Origin: Calothrix sp. PCC 7103 | GTDB lineage: Bacteria > Cyanobacteriota > Cyanobacteriia > Cyanobacteriales > Nostocaceae | Direction: 5' to 3' | Assembly (NCBI RefSeq): GCF_000331305.1 | Contig: NZ_KB217478.1 | Coordinates: 160,992 to 224,991 of the forward strand | DNA: 64,000 bases | In this document: positions 1 to 9,480 of the stretch, piece by piece | How the letters are laid out: each line of letters starts with the position of its first letter | How positions within the stretch are numbered: the stretch's first letter is position 1 | Notes under the pieces: generated by a model | Seen by the model: only the letters and a program-made list of their open reading frames with translations | The model's database searches: none | Told to the model about the DNA's origin: nothing | Position numbers and translations under genes: made by a program

Positions 1-700
1 GCTATCTTTAGCACAGTCGAAGCAGGAGGACAAGGTAAGGGTGGTAATATCAATATCAATGCTGAAACATTCTCGCTACAAAATGGTTCTCAGCTGATAA
101 CTGCTATTTATGGTGCATCTGATACCCAACCCGTAGGTAAGGGTTCGGCTGGAAATATAAATTTGAAAGTGACGGGTCTTGTTAATATCGGTGGGACAAA
201 AAATAGTCTTTATAGTGGAATAATTAGCAGAGTAGAAACAGGTGCAGAGGGTAATGGAGGTAATATTACTATTGATGCTGGTTCAGTAAATTCACAAGAC
301 GGTGCCCAAATTTCTGCTGCATCAAGGGGAATTGGAAATGCAGGAAATGTTACCATCAGTGCAACAGGCGCCGTTTCCCTTATAAATAGTGACATTATTA
401 GCAGAATAGGAGCAGGGGGACAAGGTAAGGGTGGTAATATCAATATTAATGCCGCAAGACTCTCGCTACAAGATAGTACTCAACTACAAACTGCTATTTT
501 TAGTGCATCTAATACTCAATCCGCTGGTAGGGGGGATGCAGGGAATGTGAATATCAAAGTTACAGGAGAAGTCGATATTGTTGGTTTAAAAAATGGATTT
601 TCGACTGGGATTTTTAGCCGTGTGGAAACAGGAACAGAAGGTAATGGGGGTAACATTACGATTGATGCTGGTTCTTTTAAACTACGAGACGGCGCCTTAT
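1..700 (+). repeat. In-frame tandem repeat, about 390 bp per unit
   Basis: Segments beginning near 21 (GGAGGACAAGGTAAGGGTGG) and near 411 are almost identical. So are segments near 217 and 607, which encode V-E-T-G-(A/T)-E-G-N-G-G-N-I-T-I-D-A-G-S. Both pairs are 390 bp (130 codons) apart, so the visible coding sequence holds close to two copies of a 130-residue unit. More copies may lie upstream. Confidence 0.75.
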
Positions 701-1776
701 TAGATGCGAGTACCGCAACTAAAAATAACGGTGGTAGTATCACCATAAATGCGAATGTCTTTGAAGCACTTACTGGAGGGCAAATTACCACTACTTCAAA
801 CAATGGACGTGCGGGTAAAATTACAGTAAATGCTACTGACAAAGTAATTATCAGTACTAACGACCCTAATTACAATGACCGAGTTAAAAATTTTCCTGAT
901 AATACCGGAAATATCGGCGCCAACGCTGGCTTTTTTGTTAATTCCGTAGAAGCAGGAACAACAGGCGATATTGAAATCAACTCACCCAAAATCACCTTAG
1001 ACAATCAAGGAAAACTTGAAGCTAATTCTACATCTAGAAATGGTGGAAACATCAACCTCAACAGTGACTTACTTTTATTAAGAAGAGGCGCCCAAATCTC
1101 AACCAACGCAGGTACAGAACAACAAGGCGGTGATGGGGGTAACATTGATATTGATTCCCGTTTTATCGTCGCTGTCCCTAACGAAAACAGTGATATAACA
1201 GCCAATGCTTTTAGTGGTAGAGGTGGTAATGTTTTTATCCGCACGCAAGGTATTTTCGGAATTGAACCGCGCCTTCGAGAATCCCCACAAACCAGCGATA
1301 TCACCGCAAGCTCTCTTCGTGGTGTTCAAGGAGAAATATCTATTACAGAACCAGATGTTAAACCTGCACAGGGACTAATTGAATTACCCGAAGAAGTTGT
1401 TGATGCTACCCGTAGAGTTGCTCAAATCTGTCCTAGAGTTCCCGGCGCCAAACCACTCGGAGAATTCACAATCACAGGACGCGGTTCTTTACCTCCCAGT
1501 CCTTTAGAAGCATTACCCGGTGAGCGAGTCAACGGTGTCGGTCTCCGTCTCGTTGAACTCGCGAACCCGGAGGGCGCCGCTAACACCACCAAATTAGCAA
1601 CTTTAGACAATAACAATACTAATGTATCAAGCACAGTTCCTGACAAAGTACAAAGTGCAATAGTTGAAGCACAAGGGTGGGTTAAGAATAACGATGGGAG
1701 TTTGGAGCTTGTTGCAATGGCGCCCTCTTCTACACCAAGCGCGCGTATCTTAACACCTGTATGCCCAAATAGTTAA
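1..1776 (+). CDS. Filamentous haemagglutinin-like secreted protein, C-terminal part (5' end outside window)
   Basis: The frame is open from the first base, so the gene starts upstream; about 591 residues are visible. The first two thirds are Gly/Asn-rich repeats of the form GNGGNI(T/N)I(D/N)A, which suggest a right-handed beta-helix as in haemagglutinin/TPS exoproteins. After about residue 470 comes a different tail with two cysteines (QICPRVPG and TPVCPNS), a Pro-rich stretch (SLPPSPLEALPG) and an Ala/Asn-rich segment, a layout common in large cyanobacterial haemagglutinin-family proteins. Family knowledge: such proteins are exported through the outer membrane by a TpsB/Omp85 partner and act at the cell surface. 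The N-terminal secretion domain and the partner gene are not in view. The family assignment is firm; the function (adhesion, S-layer or other) is inferred. Confidence 0.8.
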   Translation, partial: AIFSTVEAGGQGKGGNININAETFSLQNGSQLITAIYGASDTQPVGKGSAGNINLKVTGLVNIGGTKNSLYSGIISRVETGAEGNGGNITIDAGSVNSQDGAQISAASRGIGNAGNVTISATGAVSLINSDIISRIGAGGQGKGGNININAARLSLQDSTQLQTAIFSASNTQSAGRGDAGNVNIKVTGEVDIVGLKNGFSTGIFSRVETGTEGNGGNITIDAGSFKLRDGALLDASTATKNNGGSITINANVFEALTGGQITTTSNNGRAGKITVNATDKVIISTNDPNYNDRVKNFPDNTGNIGANAGFFVNSVEAGTTGDIEINSPKITLDNQGKLEANSTSRNGGNINLNSDLLLLRRGAQISTNAGTEQQGGDGGNIDIDSRFIVAVPNENSDITANAFSGRGGNVFIRTQGIFGIEPRLRESPQTSDITASSLRGVQGEISITEPDVKPAQGLIELPEEVVDATRRVAQICPRVPGAKPLGEFTITGRGSLPPSPLEALPGERVNGVGLRLVELANPEGAANTTKLATLDNNNTNVSSTVPDKVQSAIVEAQGWVKNNDGSLELVAMAPSSTPSARILTPVCPNS

Positions 1777-1861
1777 TTTTATAATGCACAGTCCCGCCAA
1801 AACTAGCATAAAAAATCAACCTCAAACATATAAGCGAATGAAGGGTTAGCGCCCTAGTACA

Positions 1862-2584
1862 ACCTGAGTTCGACATAAGGAAAAGCCTAAAAATAAAGCA
1901 GAGTAAGGGTTGCAACAAAAACAGTAACTTGATTCAATATCAATAAGCTTTAATTAATGAGAATTAAGTTGGCAAGGTTGTACTCAAAAAAGTAAATGAT
2001 TTTGTGATTAAATCAAAATCTTCAATAAATAGTACAAAAAGATTACTGTGATTGCGCCTCTAATCAGGAATATAAACCACGCTCGCTCTTAGGTTACTTT
2101 TGTCTGTCAAGAGCGTAACTCTATTTATTTTATACTTAGTATGAAATAATCACAAAATCTATTTTAGAATACCTGAGTTCGACGTAAGAAAAAGCCTAAA
2201 AATCAAGCATAGCAAAGGTTGTAACAAAAAATAGTTATTTGATTCAATCTCAATAAGCTTTATTTAATGAGAATTATCCTGGTAAGTTAGCACTCAAACA
2301 AGGAGATGAATTTGTGATAAATTCATTTTTGTGGCAAAAAAAGCATTATTACACCGAAAATAGTAGATATTTGTGAGTAAATCACAATCTACACTCAATA
2401 GTACAATTAGTCGAAAAGAAAATAGTTTGAGAACTAGAATATGTGAAGCATAACAAAAAGGCGCCTTTTCATGACGGTGCCGAAAATTAGGGATATAAAT
2501 CGCCTTCCCTTGAGGGTACATTTTGTCATTTCTAAGCATAACTATGTTTTAATTTATCTCAGCATGAAATAATCACAAAATCAA
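1862..2584. repeat. Two diverged direct copies of a noncoding unit of about 300 bp
   Basis: The 1.1 kb gap between the haemagglutinin gene and the next small gene holds no convincing long gene. Unit A (1862-2160) and unit B (2171-2584) both begin ACCTGAGTTCGAC(A/G)TAAG, share AAAGCCTAAAAAT and CAATAAGCTTTA, and end in TATGAAATAATCACAAAATC or GCATGAAATAATCACAAAATC. Unit B carries about 115 extra bases in its middle, including a GGCGCC palindrome. Divergence at many positions implies an old duplication. The origin is not recognised; an insertion-sequence end or a degraded replicon are both possible. Confidence 0.7.
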
Positions 2585-2870
2585 ACTTTCAATATAAAAG
2601 CTATATTTATGTACAAAAGAACGCGATAGGTAAATAGTGTTCTTTATCTAATATTGAAACGTTTTTATACTTATAATTATGATAATATCACGAAATCAAA
2701 AGCTTGAGAGTGTTTTTTAATGCCTAAGTATAAAGCTTATATAAAAGTAACAATATTTACATTCAACTTTATTGAAAATGTGATTTAATCAGAAGTGCTG
2801 TTTTGGGCGCCTATCGAGTTTCTTTTTTAGGTATATTAAAAAAGATGTGAATTTGTGATTTAATCAGAAT
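2001..2870. repeat. Iteron-like array of TTTGTGATTNAATCA motifs
   Basis: At least eight related motifs lie within 870 bp. Forward copies are at 2001, 2311, 2371, 2779 and 2853; inverted copies are near 2143, 2566 and 2681. The copy at 2371-2387 is almost a perfect palindrome (TGTGAGTAAATCACA). The last forward copy ends just before the ATG at 2872. Spacing is irregular. The pattern fits a multi-site protein-binding region, but the binding protein is not known. Confidence 0.55.
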
Positions 2871-2871
2871 T

Positions 2872-3003
2872 ATGAAAAACGACAAAATATCATCTAAGAG
2901 CAACCGGGGAGGAAAACGAGAAAATGCTGGTAGAAAGCCAATTTGGAACAATCCTGACACTTGTACTATTCGGGTTCCCAAAATCGGCAGTACACAAACA
3001 TGA
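2872..3003 (+). CDS. Small basic protein with GGKRENAGRK motif (43 aa), possibly truncated
   Basis: The ATG at 2872 opens a 43-residue protein: a basic start rich in Lys and Ser, the motif RGGKRENAGRKP at about residues 12-23, then WNNPDTCTIRVPK. The GG-x-R-x-(N/G)-AGRK signature followed by (K/T)-IRVP is known at the N-terminus of many small cyanobacterial and phage-related proteins thought to bind DNA. Those proteins usually continue past IRVP, whereas here a TGA follows seven residues later, so the gene may be a truncated remnant. It lies directly downstream of the iteron-like array, whose last copy overlaps where a ribosome-binding site would be. No clear Shine-Dalgarno sequence is present. 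Confidence 0.45.
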   Translation: MKNDKISSKSNRGGKRENAGRKPIWNNPDTCTIRVPKIGSTQT

Positions 3004-3209
3004 TACAAAGACTACAGTGGACAGAAATTCGGGCGCCTGGAATGTGTGCATTTTGCAATAAGGGTTGGAAAAGACACTTTTTGGAAATGTAGCGGATTGT
3101 TTATATTCTGAATAAGCTAAATAAATTATTGATAATATATTCACTTGATTGACAATTACTTCCCTCCTTTAACGCCACCTTGACTGGGCTGGCTTCTACC
3201 ATACAACCT

Positions 3210-3434
3210 CTAACGCTTACTAAGAGTATTTTTAAAAGCTGGTCTTGCTTCCATTGAATTTAAATAAGAATCAATTGCAGGATACTGACTGTAGTTTACA
3301 GGTACAAGAATTTTTGCATAATATAGATATGAAGCAACTCCAATATCTGCTGCACTAAGGTCGTTTGAAAAAATGGGCGAACCGGGAGTTATGAAGAATA
3401 ATTCAGGTTTATTAATCCCAATTTTCAAATGCAT
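3210..3434 (-). pseudogene. Glutathione S-transferase C-terminal remnant
   Basis: The last roughly 50 of the 74 readable codons match the C-terminal all-helical domain of glutathione S-transferases: FSNDLSAADIGVASYL carries the N-capping/hydrophobic-staple pattern (S-x-A-D-I), followed by YPAIDSYLNSMEARPAF. The thioredoxin-fold N-terminal domain with the glutathione site is absent. The upstream end runs into the 3' end of the membrane-protein gene on the same strand (overlap at 3412-3434). I read it as a decayed fragment, not a working enzyme. Confidence 0.7.
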
Positions 3435-6400
3435 CGCTTGTGGAACGTACTACTGCATTTAACTGTTCGCGTCGCGTTTCAAAGTTGGCGGCAATAGATA
3501 TTAAAATAATACCTACGCATAACCCTATTATCCATTTCACAAATGCGTACCGTAAGCTGAGAATTACAAGCTGATAAAGACCTGTTATCAAGAATGTAGC
3601 TGTACCAACATAAAGAAATGCCCGTATTCGCAACGCTAAACCAGCAAAAATTGCAACTAAGCTGAATATACCTGGAATAATTGTAGTGTCTTGATGGAAT
3701 ATTAAGGCATACCCAGATATTATACCGCTACCTATCATTCGTAAGGTATGGCGCCCTGTTTTTGATTGAGGTAATTTTATCTCTGGGTCGAATTGGGCTA
3801 TATATAATAAAGATAAACCAAATACTGTTACATACCATAGTCCATTAGTTAGGCGCCAATCATAAAACCAGCGCATTAATGCCCAGTTTACTAGGATGAG
3901 ACTAAGATAAGTTAAGCGGAAGGTGTTTCCTAACTTGGCTAGGAATATATAAAAACATGCTGTAATTAATATGGTTACTGGGTAAACTTGTGACCAGGTG
4001 AGTGATAGTACTAGTAACGGCAAGACATAAGCAGCATTTCTCCAAGGTTTTTGTGACCACCCCAAACCCTTCCACGGTAATATATAGATAAAATAGGCGC
4101 CAATACAACATATTGCAGCGTTCCAAGGTAGTAATTCTTGAGTGAATAAGCGCGCGATTGGTAAGTCTCGTAGTAATATTACTAAGAGTATTGCTTGTAT
4201 TAAACCCAGGTAAACCCAAACTTCTTTTGCTACTTCTTCCTCACGTGTGGAAGTAGCACCCCGACCTTGAAAAATAGCATATCTAGCTAAAAATGTACCC
4301 GTTGCTAACCCAATAAAGCGGTTTATATTTAAAGGAGTTGTAATTGCCATTAACAATAAACTGCTACTCCATACCCAATGAAAATTTGCGACTGCCGTCA
4401 CTTCTAACTGCGTTAGGTGTAAAAATTCAGTCAACCAAGGCGAGAGAATACGATATATATATAGTATTATTGCACCCAATGCTGACATTGCTATCAACCC
4501 ATCTCCATAATATCCTCCCTTTTGTTGCAGCATTTGGTAAAATAGCATTTCGTAGAGAGAAATTGAAACTCCAATCAAACCTACGTACATTAATGGTTTT
4601 AAGCTGTTATACCTTCTACCAACACCAATTACAATTACGGAAACGAGAAACGTAAATAAACCTGTCCAACTACTAAACGTGTTGAAGCGTAATATAACGC
4701 TGAACGCAGCATATATAATAGGTAAAACGTGGAAACTATTAGGAAGTTGTTCTAAAAGATGGCGCCGTTTCCACCATTCACCGAATAATTGAGCAGTTAA
4801 ACCAAGGGCAATATTTGCCACAGCTATCTTTATTGTGGTTTTACCGCTAAAAGCTAAAGCCTCCGCCACTATTAATTCTAACCCTAAACCAATACCGTAG
4901 AACCCTAGGTTAGTATGTTGGCGCCAAGTCCGAAATAATATCGCAGCAGTTGTAATGGCAGTCGCAGCTAAATACAAAATTCCAGCTTCAGCAACACCAG
5001 AGTATACTAACACCGAGTGAAGCGTTAGCATTAATAATTCGGTGCCACACAGTAATAATGCCCATTTGTGAAACGCAGCAACGTATAAAGTGCTAAGTGC
5101 TGAGTTCTGAGTGCTGAGTGCTGCACGTATTAACCATAAACTAAAAACATTAATTGCACCAACTAAAAGCCAAGCATCATGACCTAACAAATTAAATCTT
5201 GCAACATCCCATAATAAAGCACTTTCAAACATCAGCGCAAAACCGACGGTGACTATGGCAAACTCTACTCGTTTTAATAATAAATTTGTATTAATAATCA
5301 TTAAAACTGTTGCAACAGCCAAACTAATGACGCGAACTTGAGGTACAACTAAAGTTAGAAATTGGGAAAGTCCAACAGCTAATACACTAGATACGTTTAG
5401 TATTGGGCGCCGTGTTGCTTCTGTGCGACTATTAATAGCTGTTAAAGTTATAGGTACACTCAGCCATGTTAGTCCCCATTTATCTTGTATTGGATAACTA
5501 CTATATATATATGATGTATCTGACCATAGTAGAGCAAAGCTAACGATAGCTAATACATAACCAATGTGTAATGCACTACAGCGCCATATTCCCTCACCTA
5601 CACTATACAGCCATTCTGCCACCATCAAAACTAATAATATTACTGCCCAGTATTCTGCTTGTAACGTTGGCAGGTGCCAGTTGATGAACGAGGATAGTGT
5701 TAAAATGGTGCTAATATGAGTCAAATATATAAATGATGTAACAACAGCAGAACGTCGTTTTGTGATAACTGCAAGAGTAAGAGTGTTTAACAACAGGTTA
5801 AAAGAACGTATTACTGGATAATTAAAGCTAATAGAAGCTAATATGACTCCAAAGCACAAATTAAGAGCTTCTCCAAACTTCGCGACTTTCAACTTATTAG
5901 TTTTCCGCAAATACTCAGTTAAACCTACCAATCCCACCAAATAAGGAAATAGTGCCAAACTCAACAGTGCCCATGCATCATTGTAATGCGTAACTGAAGT
6001 TACGAACACAATAATATTATTTCTAACACCAACTGGAATAACTCTCCACAACAACCAATTAGCTTGTAATCCAATTGTAAAAACAGCAGCGTAATCAAAA
6101 TTATAACTATATAACTGTAAACGGCGCCAAAAATACCATAAACTTAAAGCACTTACAGCGAGTGCTTGTATAGGATGTGTTATTAACGAAACTGCCCAAC
6201 CTATGAATAATAACGTGGCGCCAGCCAATTGCCAGCCAGTACTTTGAATATTATTTGAGTCTCGCATCGATAACCAAACAGCTAGCCATCCGCAAATTCC
6301 AATTGCTAACCCTAACAAGGTAATATCAATACCGACGACAAATATAGCTCTAAATAACAGTAATAATAATGAGTAAATAATTACAGATACAGGTAGATTA

Positions 6401-7245
6401 ATTTGCGTAGTAGTTTGTTTACTATTCTCATGTGGTTTATATAGCGTTTGATATACAGTTAAAAGACTAGTTCCAATCATTCCGATATAAACTGCTACCA
6501 AAGGAAAGCCTGGTATACTCCACCCTGAATGTAAATATGACAATTTTAATATTTGAAGGTGCCTAAAGAAAGGATTTGGCAAATTGGCAGCAAATAAACT
6601 ACTGTTAGCAATTAATATAGTAATAATCGTCAAAACAACAGATGCGATTACAGCAAAAATAATATCAGTTCCAGATCGCCACAGTTTAAACCCATCTATA
6701 GCCCAAAAATTAACGGGTATTAATAATTGTGTGACAACTAACAAAGCAGTTGCAGTTAAGCTTAAACTAGACTGCTTGCCTGCCCAAAAACTGGCGCCGA
6801 AAAAGCTAAGTGTGTAAGCAAATAAAACTCCATATTGTCCAGTAGCAGGAAACCTATCCCACTGACTAGCAGCAAGTAACCCCGAAGAAACAACAACCAA
6901 AAACATCCCTAAAAATAGCAACCAGCGTACACTCAGTTCTGCCATCAAAGACTGAACCATGCTAGTTAGCAAACTTGGTTGCTGACCAGAGCTTGCTGAT
7001 AAAGGAGACTTTAAAGGCACCTTTTGGGCTATACCTAACCTTTGCGACACATCGAGAGCCACCTCCACAGGTTTGCTCGCCGTTTGTACTGGTAAAGCAC
7101 AAACACAATACTCACGACAGATTAACTTAACCTGAGCATCAGAAATCAAACCCAACTCTAACCAAATATCTAACCCTTTTAATAACTTCGGATGGTCAGA
7201 TGGAAGTCTAACATGCAGTAAAAACGAACGGTCGGACGATGCCAT
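3412..7245 (-). CDS. Giant polytopic membrane protein (about 1277 aa), function unknown
   Basis: A short N-terminal cytoplasmic part of about 110 residues contains WLELGLISDAQV and CREYCVC, resembling a membrane-protein recruitment or sensing segment. It is followed by about 30 hydrophobic segments to the C-terminus, with almost no soluble domain. I chose the ATG at 7245 (MASSDRSFLL) instead of an in-frame start 24 codons upstream, because that extension (MLRRRLCFLGKFC) looks like untranslated sequence; no strong ribosome-binding site helps. Proteins of this build occur in cyanobacteria as uncharacterised DUF2157-like membrane proteins, but I cannot assign a named family. A run of five 7-bp repeats lies inside the gene (5089-5123). 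The stop overlaps the adjacent GST remnant. Confidence 0.8.
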   Translation of the reverse strand: MASSDRSFLLHVRLPSDHPKLLKGLDIWLELGLISDAQVKLICREYCVCALPVQTASKPVEVALDVSQRLGIAQKVPLKSPLSASSGQQPSLLTSMVQSLMAELSVRWLLFLGMFLVVVSSGLLAASQWDRFPATGQYGVLFAYTLSFFGASFWAGKQSSLSLTATALLVVTQLLIPVNFWAIDGFKLWRSGTDIIFAVIASVVLTIITILIANSSLFAANLPNPFFRHLQILKLSYLHSGWSIPGFPLVAVYIGMIGTSLLTVYQTLYKPHENSKQTTTQINLPVSVIIYSLLLLLFRAIFVVGIDITLLGLAIGICGWLAVWLSMRDSNNIQSTGWQLAGATLLFIGWAVSLITHPIQALAVSALSLWYFWRRLQLYSYNFDYAAVFTIGLQANWLLWRVIPVGVRNNIIVFVTSVTHYNDAWALLSLALFPYLVGLVGLTEYLRKTNKLKVAKFGEALNLCFGVILASISFNYPVIRSFNLLLNTLTLAVITKRRSAVVTSFIYLTHISTILTLSSFINWHLPTLQAEYWAVILLVLMVAEWLYSVGEGIWRCSALHIGYVLAIVSFALLWSDTSYIYSSYPIQDKWGLTWLSVPITLTAINSRTEATRRPILNVSSVLAVGLSQFLTLVVPQVRVISLAVATVLMIINTNLLLKRVEFAIVTVGFALMFESALLWDVARFNLLGHDAWLLVGAINVFSLWLIRAALSTQNSALSTLYVAAFHKWALLLCGTELLMLTLHSVLVYSGVAEAGILYLAATAITTAAILFRTWRQHTNLGFYGIGLGLELIVAEALAFSGKTTIKIAVANIALGLTAQLFGEWWKRRHLLEQLPNSFHVLPIIYAAFSVILRFNTFSSWTGLFTFLVSVIVIGVGRRYNSLKPLMYVGLIGVSISLYEMLFYQMLQQKGGYYGDGLIAMSALGAIILYIYRILSPWLTEFLHLTQLEVTAVANFHWVWSSSLLLMAITTPLNINRFIGLATGTFLARYAIFQGRGATSTREEEVAKEVWVYLGLIQAILLVILLRDLPIARLFTQELLPWNAAICCIGAYFIYILPWKGLGWSQKPWRNAAYVLPLLVLSLTWSQVYPVTILITACFYIFLAKLGNTFRLTYLSLILVNWALMRWFYDWRLTNGLWYVTVFGLSLLYIAQFDPEIKLPQSKTGRHTLRMIGSGIISGYALIFHQDTTIIPGIFSLVAIFAGLALRIRAFLYVGTATFLITGLYQLVILSLRYAFVKWIIGLCVGIILISIAANFETRREQLNAVVRSTSDAFENWD
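5089..5123. repeat. Five 7-bp tandem repeats (AGTGCTG) inside a gene
   Basis: AGTGCTA, AGTGCTG, AGTTCTG, AGTGCTG and AGTGCTG follow each other without gaps. Heptanucleotide tandem repeats of this type are known in filamentous cyanobacteria, normally between genes. Here they are translated (minus strand) as a Ser/Thr/Leu/Ala-rich loop (ALSTQNSALSTL). Thirty-five bases is not a multiple of three, so the open frame must have adapted around the insertion. Confidence 0.8.
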
Positions 7246-7540
7246 ATAAATGCCGCCACAATGAGTATATTGAGATACACAGAACTTGCCCAGGAAGCAA
7301 AGGCGCCTCCTCAACAAATTTTCACATCTATTACTGAAAATCTACGCTCTCTTAAGATTAGTTTTCGGACATGGTTGTGACAGTTTGTTGTATGGTTTTA
7401 AAAAAGTCATTATCCTAAATATTTATTAAAATTTCAGAAATTGCTCATCTAAGGGTAAACATGTATAAAGCCAGATTATATATGACAATATTTATACTAT
7501 AAAAATGCATTTACCAGTTGCAAATAAAATTTCGGTAAAA

Positions 7541-7590
7541 ATAAAATCCTCTCTAACCTTCCCTTGATATAGGGACGATTAGAGAGGGTT
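7541..7590 (-). terminator. Rho-independent terminator of the cpcBAHI operon
   Basis: On the minus strand, 38 bases after the cpcI stop, CCTCTCTAA (7579-7587) pairs with TTAGAGAGG (7548-7556), followed by ATTTTATTTTT. The rest of the spacer up to the membrane-protein start (7246-7540) shows nothing recognisable. Confidence 0.8.
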
Positions 7591-7627
7591 GGTGTTGTAC
7601 TCCATCAAAATGCACTCAGTTGTATAC

Positions 7628-8500
7628 TTAGTGGAGTGGAGTAATACTAGCTATCTTTCCTCCCTGACGCAGTACTCTTTGCATATGAGGAGTCAGTTCT
7701 TCATAGGGAATGACAACAGCTTTGTTAACACGGCGAACTTTAGGATATCCTGGTCTACTAATTGCTGCAACTTCAACCCGGAAAAGCCGACCAGACCCGA
7801 AAGCTTTTGAACCACCAAAACCACTCTTAGAAGCATCACCTTTCTTGGCTGGCAAGTAAGCAAAGCCTGCTGCACCACCTGAAGGAGGCACTACTGTAGA
7901 AGCTGTGTTACTAGCTAAATCTTTCACCAATCTAGGAGTATTACCGATTAACTGTGCCGTGTCACTGTTGGCGTAGCCCCGATAAAGTTGTAGTAAACGA
8001 GTAAATCCAACTGATCTTTGACCAACACCTGTAGTAATCAAGTCTCGGTAGTAAGGCACAATATTTTCACCAAAGACTGTCTGATACTCTGATGAATTAA
8101 TATATGAATCGATATCCGCCTCAAAACCTTTGGATTGATATAGATTCATGTGTTCGGTAATTTCCGACTGATCGTAAGGCGCCCGCCCCAGCAAGTGCTT
8201 AAAGTTCAACTCAATCGTCCGGCTTTGGAAACTGTTGTAAAAGAATTTTTGTTTGTAGAGGCTTGATTTTGCGACTTGACGCACAAATTCCTGCACAGTG
8301 ATTTTGCGGTCACGTAACAGGGACTCAGCAATTACAAGACGTTCAGAGGTCAAGAGATGAGGATTACCTAATACCTGCTGATAAATAGCCAAAATAACCG
8401 CTTCCACATCTCCCGGAGCCGCATTTGGACGCAGTTCCACCGGAGCGGCATCACTAAACGCCGATGTTCCTAGGCGAGATGCTGCTGTTGTAATAGCCAC
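7628..8500 (-). CDS. cpcI: Phycocyanin rod linker polypeptide CpcI-type (290 aa)
   Basis: This linker sits inside phycocyanin hexamers and joins them into phycobilisome rods. Residues about 18-150 form the phycobilisome linker domain ([24 protein letters not shown] are typical). Residues about 232-290 form a CpcD-like capping domain ([28 protein letters not shown]). Translation starts at GTG (8500), with AAGGAG nine bases upstream. It is the last gene of the cpcB-cpcA-cpcH-cpcI operon, 25 bp after cpcH, and a terminator follows. In other cyanobacteria with cpcBAHI operons a small cpcD gene comes next; none is present here. The CpcH/CpcI naming follows gene order and could be exchanged with cpcC-type names. 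Confidence 0.88.
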   Translation of the reverse strand: MAITTAASRLGTSAFSDAAPVELRPNAAPGDVEAVILAIYQQVLGNPHLLTSERLVIAESLLRDRKITVQEFVRQVAKSSLYKQKFFYNSFQSRTIELNFKHLLGRAPYDQSEITEHMNLYQSKGFEADIDSYINSSEYQTVFGENIVPYYRDLITTGVGQRSVGFTRLLQLYRGYANSDTAQLIGNTPRLVKDLASNTASTVVPPSGGAAGFAYLPAKKGDASKSGFGGSKAFGSGRLFRVEVAAISRPGYPKVRRVNKAVVIPYEELTPHMQRVLRQGGKIASITPLH

Positions 8501-8525
8501 CTGAATATTTCTCCTTAAATTTTAG

Positions 8526-9341
8526 TTAGACTGGGGTAACACTTATTACTTTATTACCAGAACGATTCAACTGTTGTAGTTTATTCGTTAATTGGTCATA
8601 GGGAACCAACAGTTCGGTTGTAATTTGCCGCACAACAGCAGCACCCGGTACTGCTGCTCGCAACACTCGTAAACGATAAACATCCCCACGCGAACCACCT
8701 AAACCACCAGAGAGCGTACTACGAGCAGAAGCATTAATTGGAGTAGCCAAATTTCTGGCAACTTCCCAAGTTAACCGGGGTTGCTTTTGTCCCTGTGCCC
8801 GATCACTGTTGGCATAGCCACGATAAAGTTGTAACAAACGACTAAAGCCGATAGCTCTTTGCCCAACATGATCAACTTGAAAATCTCGATGATAAGGAAC
8901 GATGTTATCCCCAAAACTATCTTGATATTCTACTGAACTTAGATAAGAATTAATCTCAGCTTCGTACCCTTGAGAAACAAAAATATCTAAGTGATAAGAA
9001 ATCTCAGACTGATCGTAAGGCGCCCGTCCCAATAAGTGCTTATAGTTCAACTCAATAAAGCGCACATGGAAGTTGGGATACAAAAACTTCTGGCGATAAA
9101 GTTCTGATTGTGCGATTGCCCGAACAAACTCTCGCACCGTGATAATACCCTTTGCTAAAAGTGATTCAGACCCCACTAATCGCTCGCTCTGCATCAAGTG
9201 TTCGTTACCTAACACCTGTCGGTAAGCTGCCAAAATCACACCTTGAATTTCATCTTGAGTCCAATTTGGACGCAATTCAACAGGTTCTGCTTCTTCAAAG
9301 GGTTTAATTCCCAGTCTTCCTGCCTCTTGCAAGCCAGCCAT
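8526..9341 (-). CDS. cpcH: Phycocyanin rod linker polypeptide CpcH-type (271 aa)
   Basis: A paralogue of the adjacent cpcI with the same two-domain plan: linker domain at about residues 15-150 ([35 protein letters not shown]) and a C-terminal CpcD-like domain ([27 protein letters not shown]). I chose the ATG at 9341 ([11 protein letters not shown]) because GGGGGAAAC lies eight bases upstream; an in-frame GTG five codons earlier overlaps that ribosome-binding site. A 139-bp spacer with an inverted repeat separates it from cpcA. It assembles phycocyanin discs into rods. It has two Met and no Cys. Confidence 0.88.
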   Translation of the reverse strand: MAGLQEAGRLGIKPFEEAEPVELRPNWTQDEIQGVILAAYRQVLGNEHLMQSERLVGSESLLAKGIITVREFVRAIAQSELYRQKFLYPNFHVRFIELNYKHLLGRAPYDQSEISYHLDIFVSQGYEAEINSYLSSVEYQDSFGDNIVPYHRDFQVDHVGQRAIGFSRLLQLYRGYANSDRAQGQKQPRLTWEVARNLATPINASARSTLSGGLGGSRGDVYRLRVLRAAVPGAAVVRQITTELLVPYDQLTNKLQQLNRSGNKVISVTPV

Positions 9342-9410
9342 ATCTGTTTCCCCCACGAAACTTATTAGTAAACAGCTTTTAACGGATTTTTAACTTTACT
9401 GCTCACAAAG

Positions 9411-9472
9411 TTTGCCCGCAACAATAAACAAAACCATCAAACCAGACAGATCGGCTTATTTTCGCGGGCAAA
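9411..9472 (-). promoter_or_regulatory. Inverted repeat between cpcA and cpcH
   Basis: TTTGCCCGC (9411-9419) and GCGGGCAAA (9464-9472) can form a 9-bp stem with a 44-base loop in the mRNA, about 10 bases after the cpcA stop. No U-run follows. In phycocyanin operons such structures are associated with transcript ends or processing that make cpcBA mRNA far more abundant than linker mRNA. That role here is inferred. Confidence 0.55.
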
Positions 9473-9480
9473 ACACTCAA

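Noticed and set aside
1862..2870. CRISPR array
   Set aside because: The repeated motifs are short, diverged, in both orientations and irregularly spaced; no cas genes are present.
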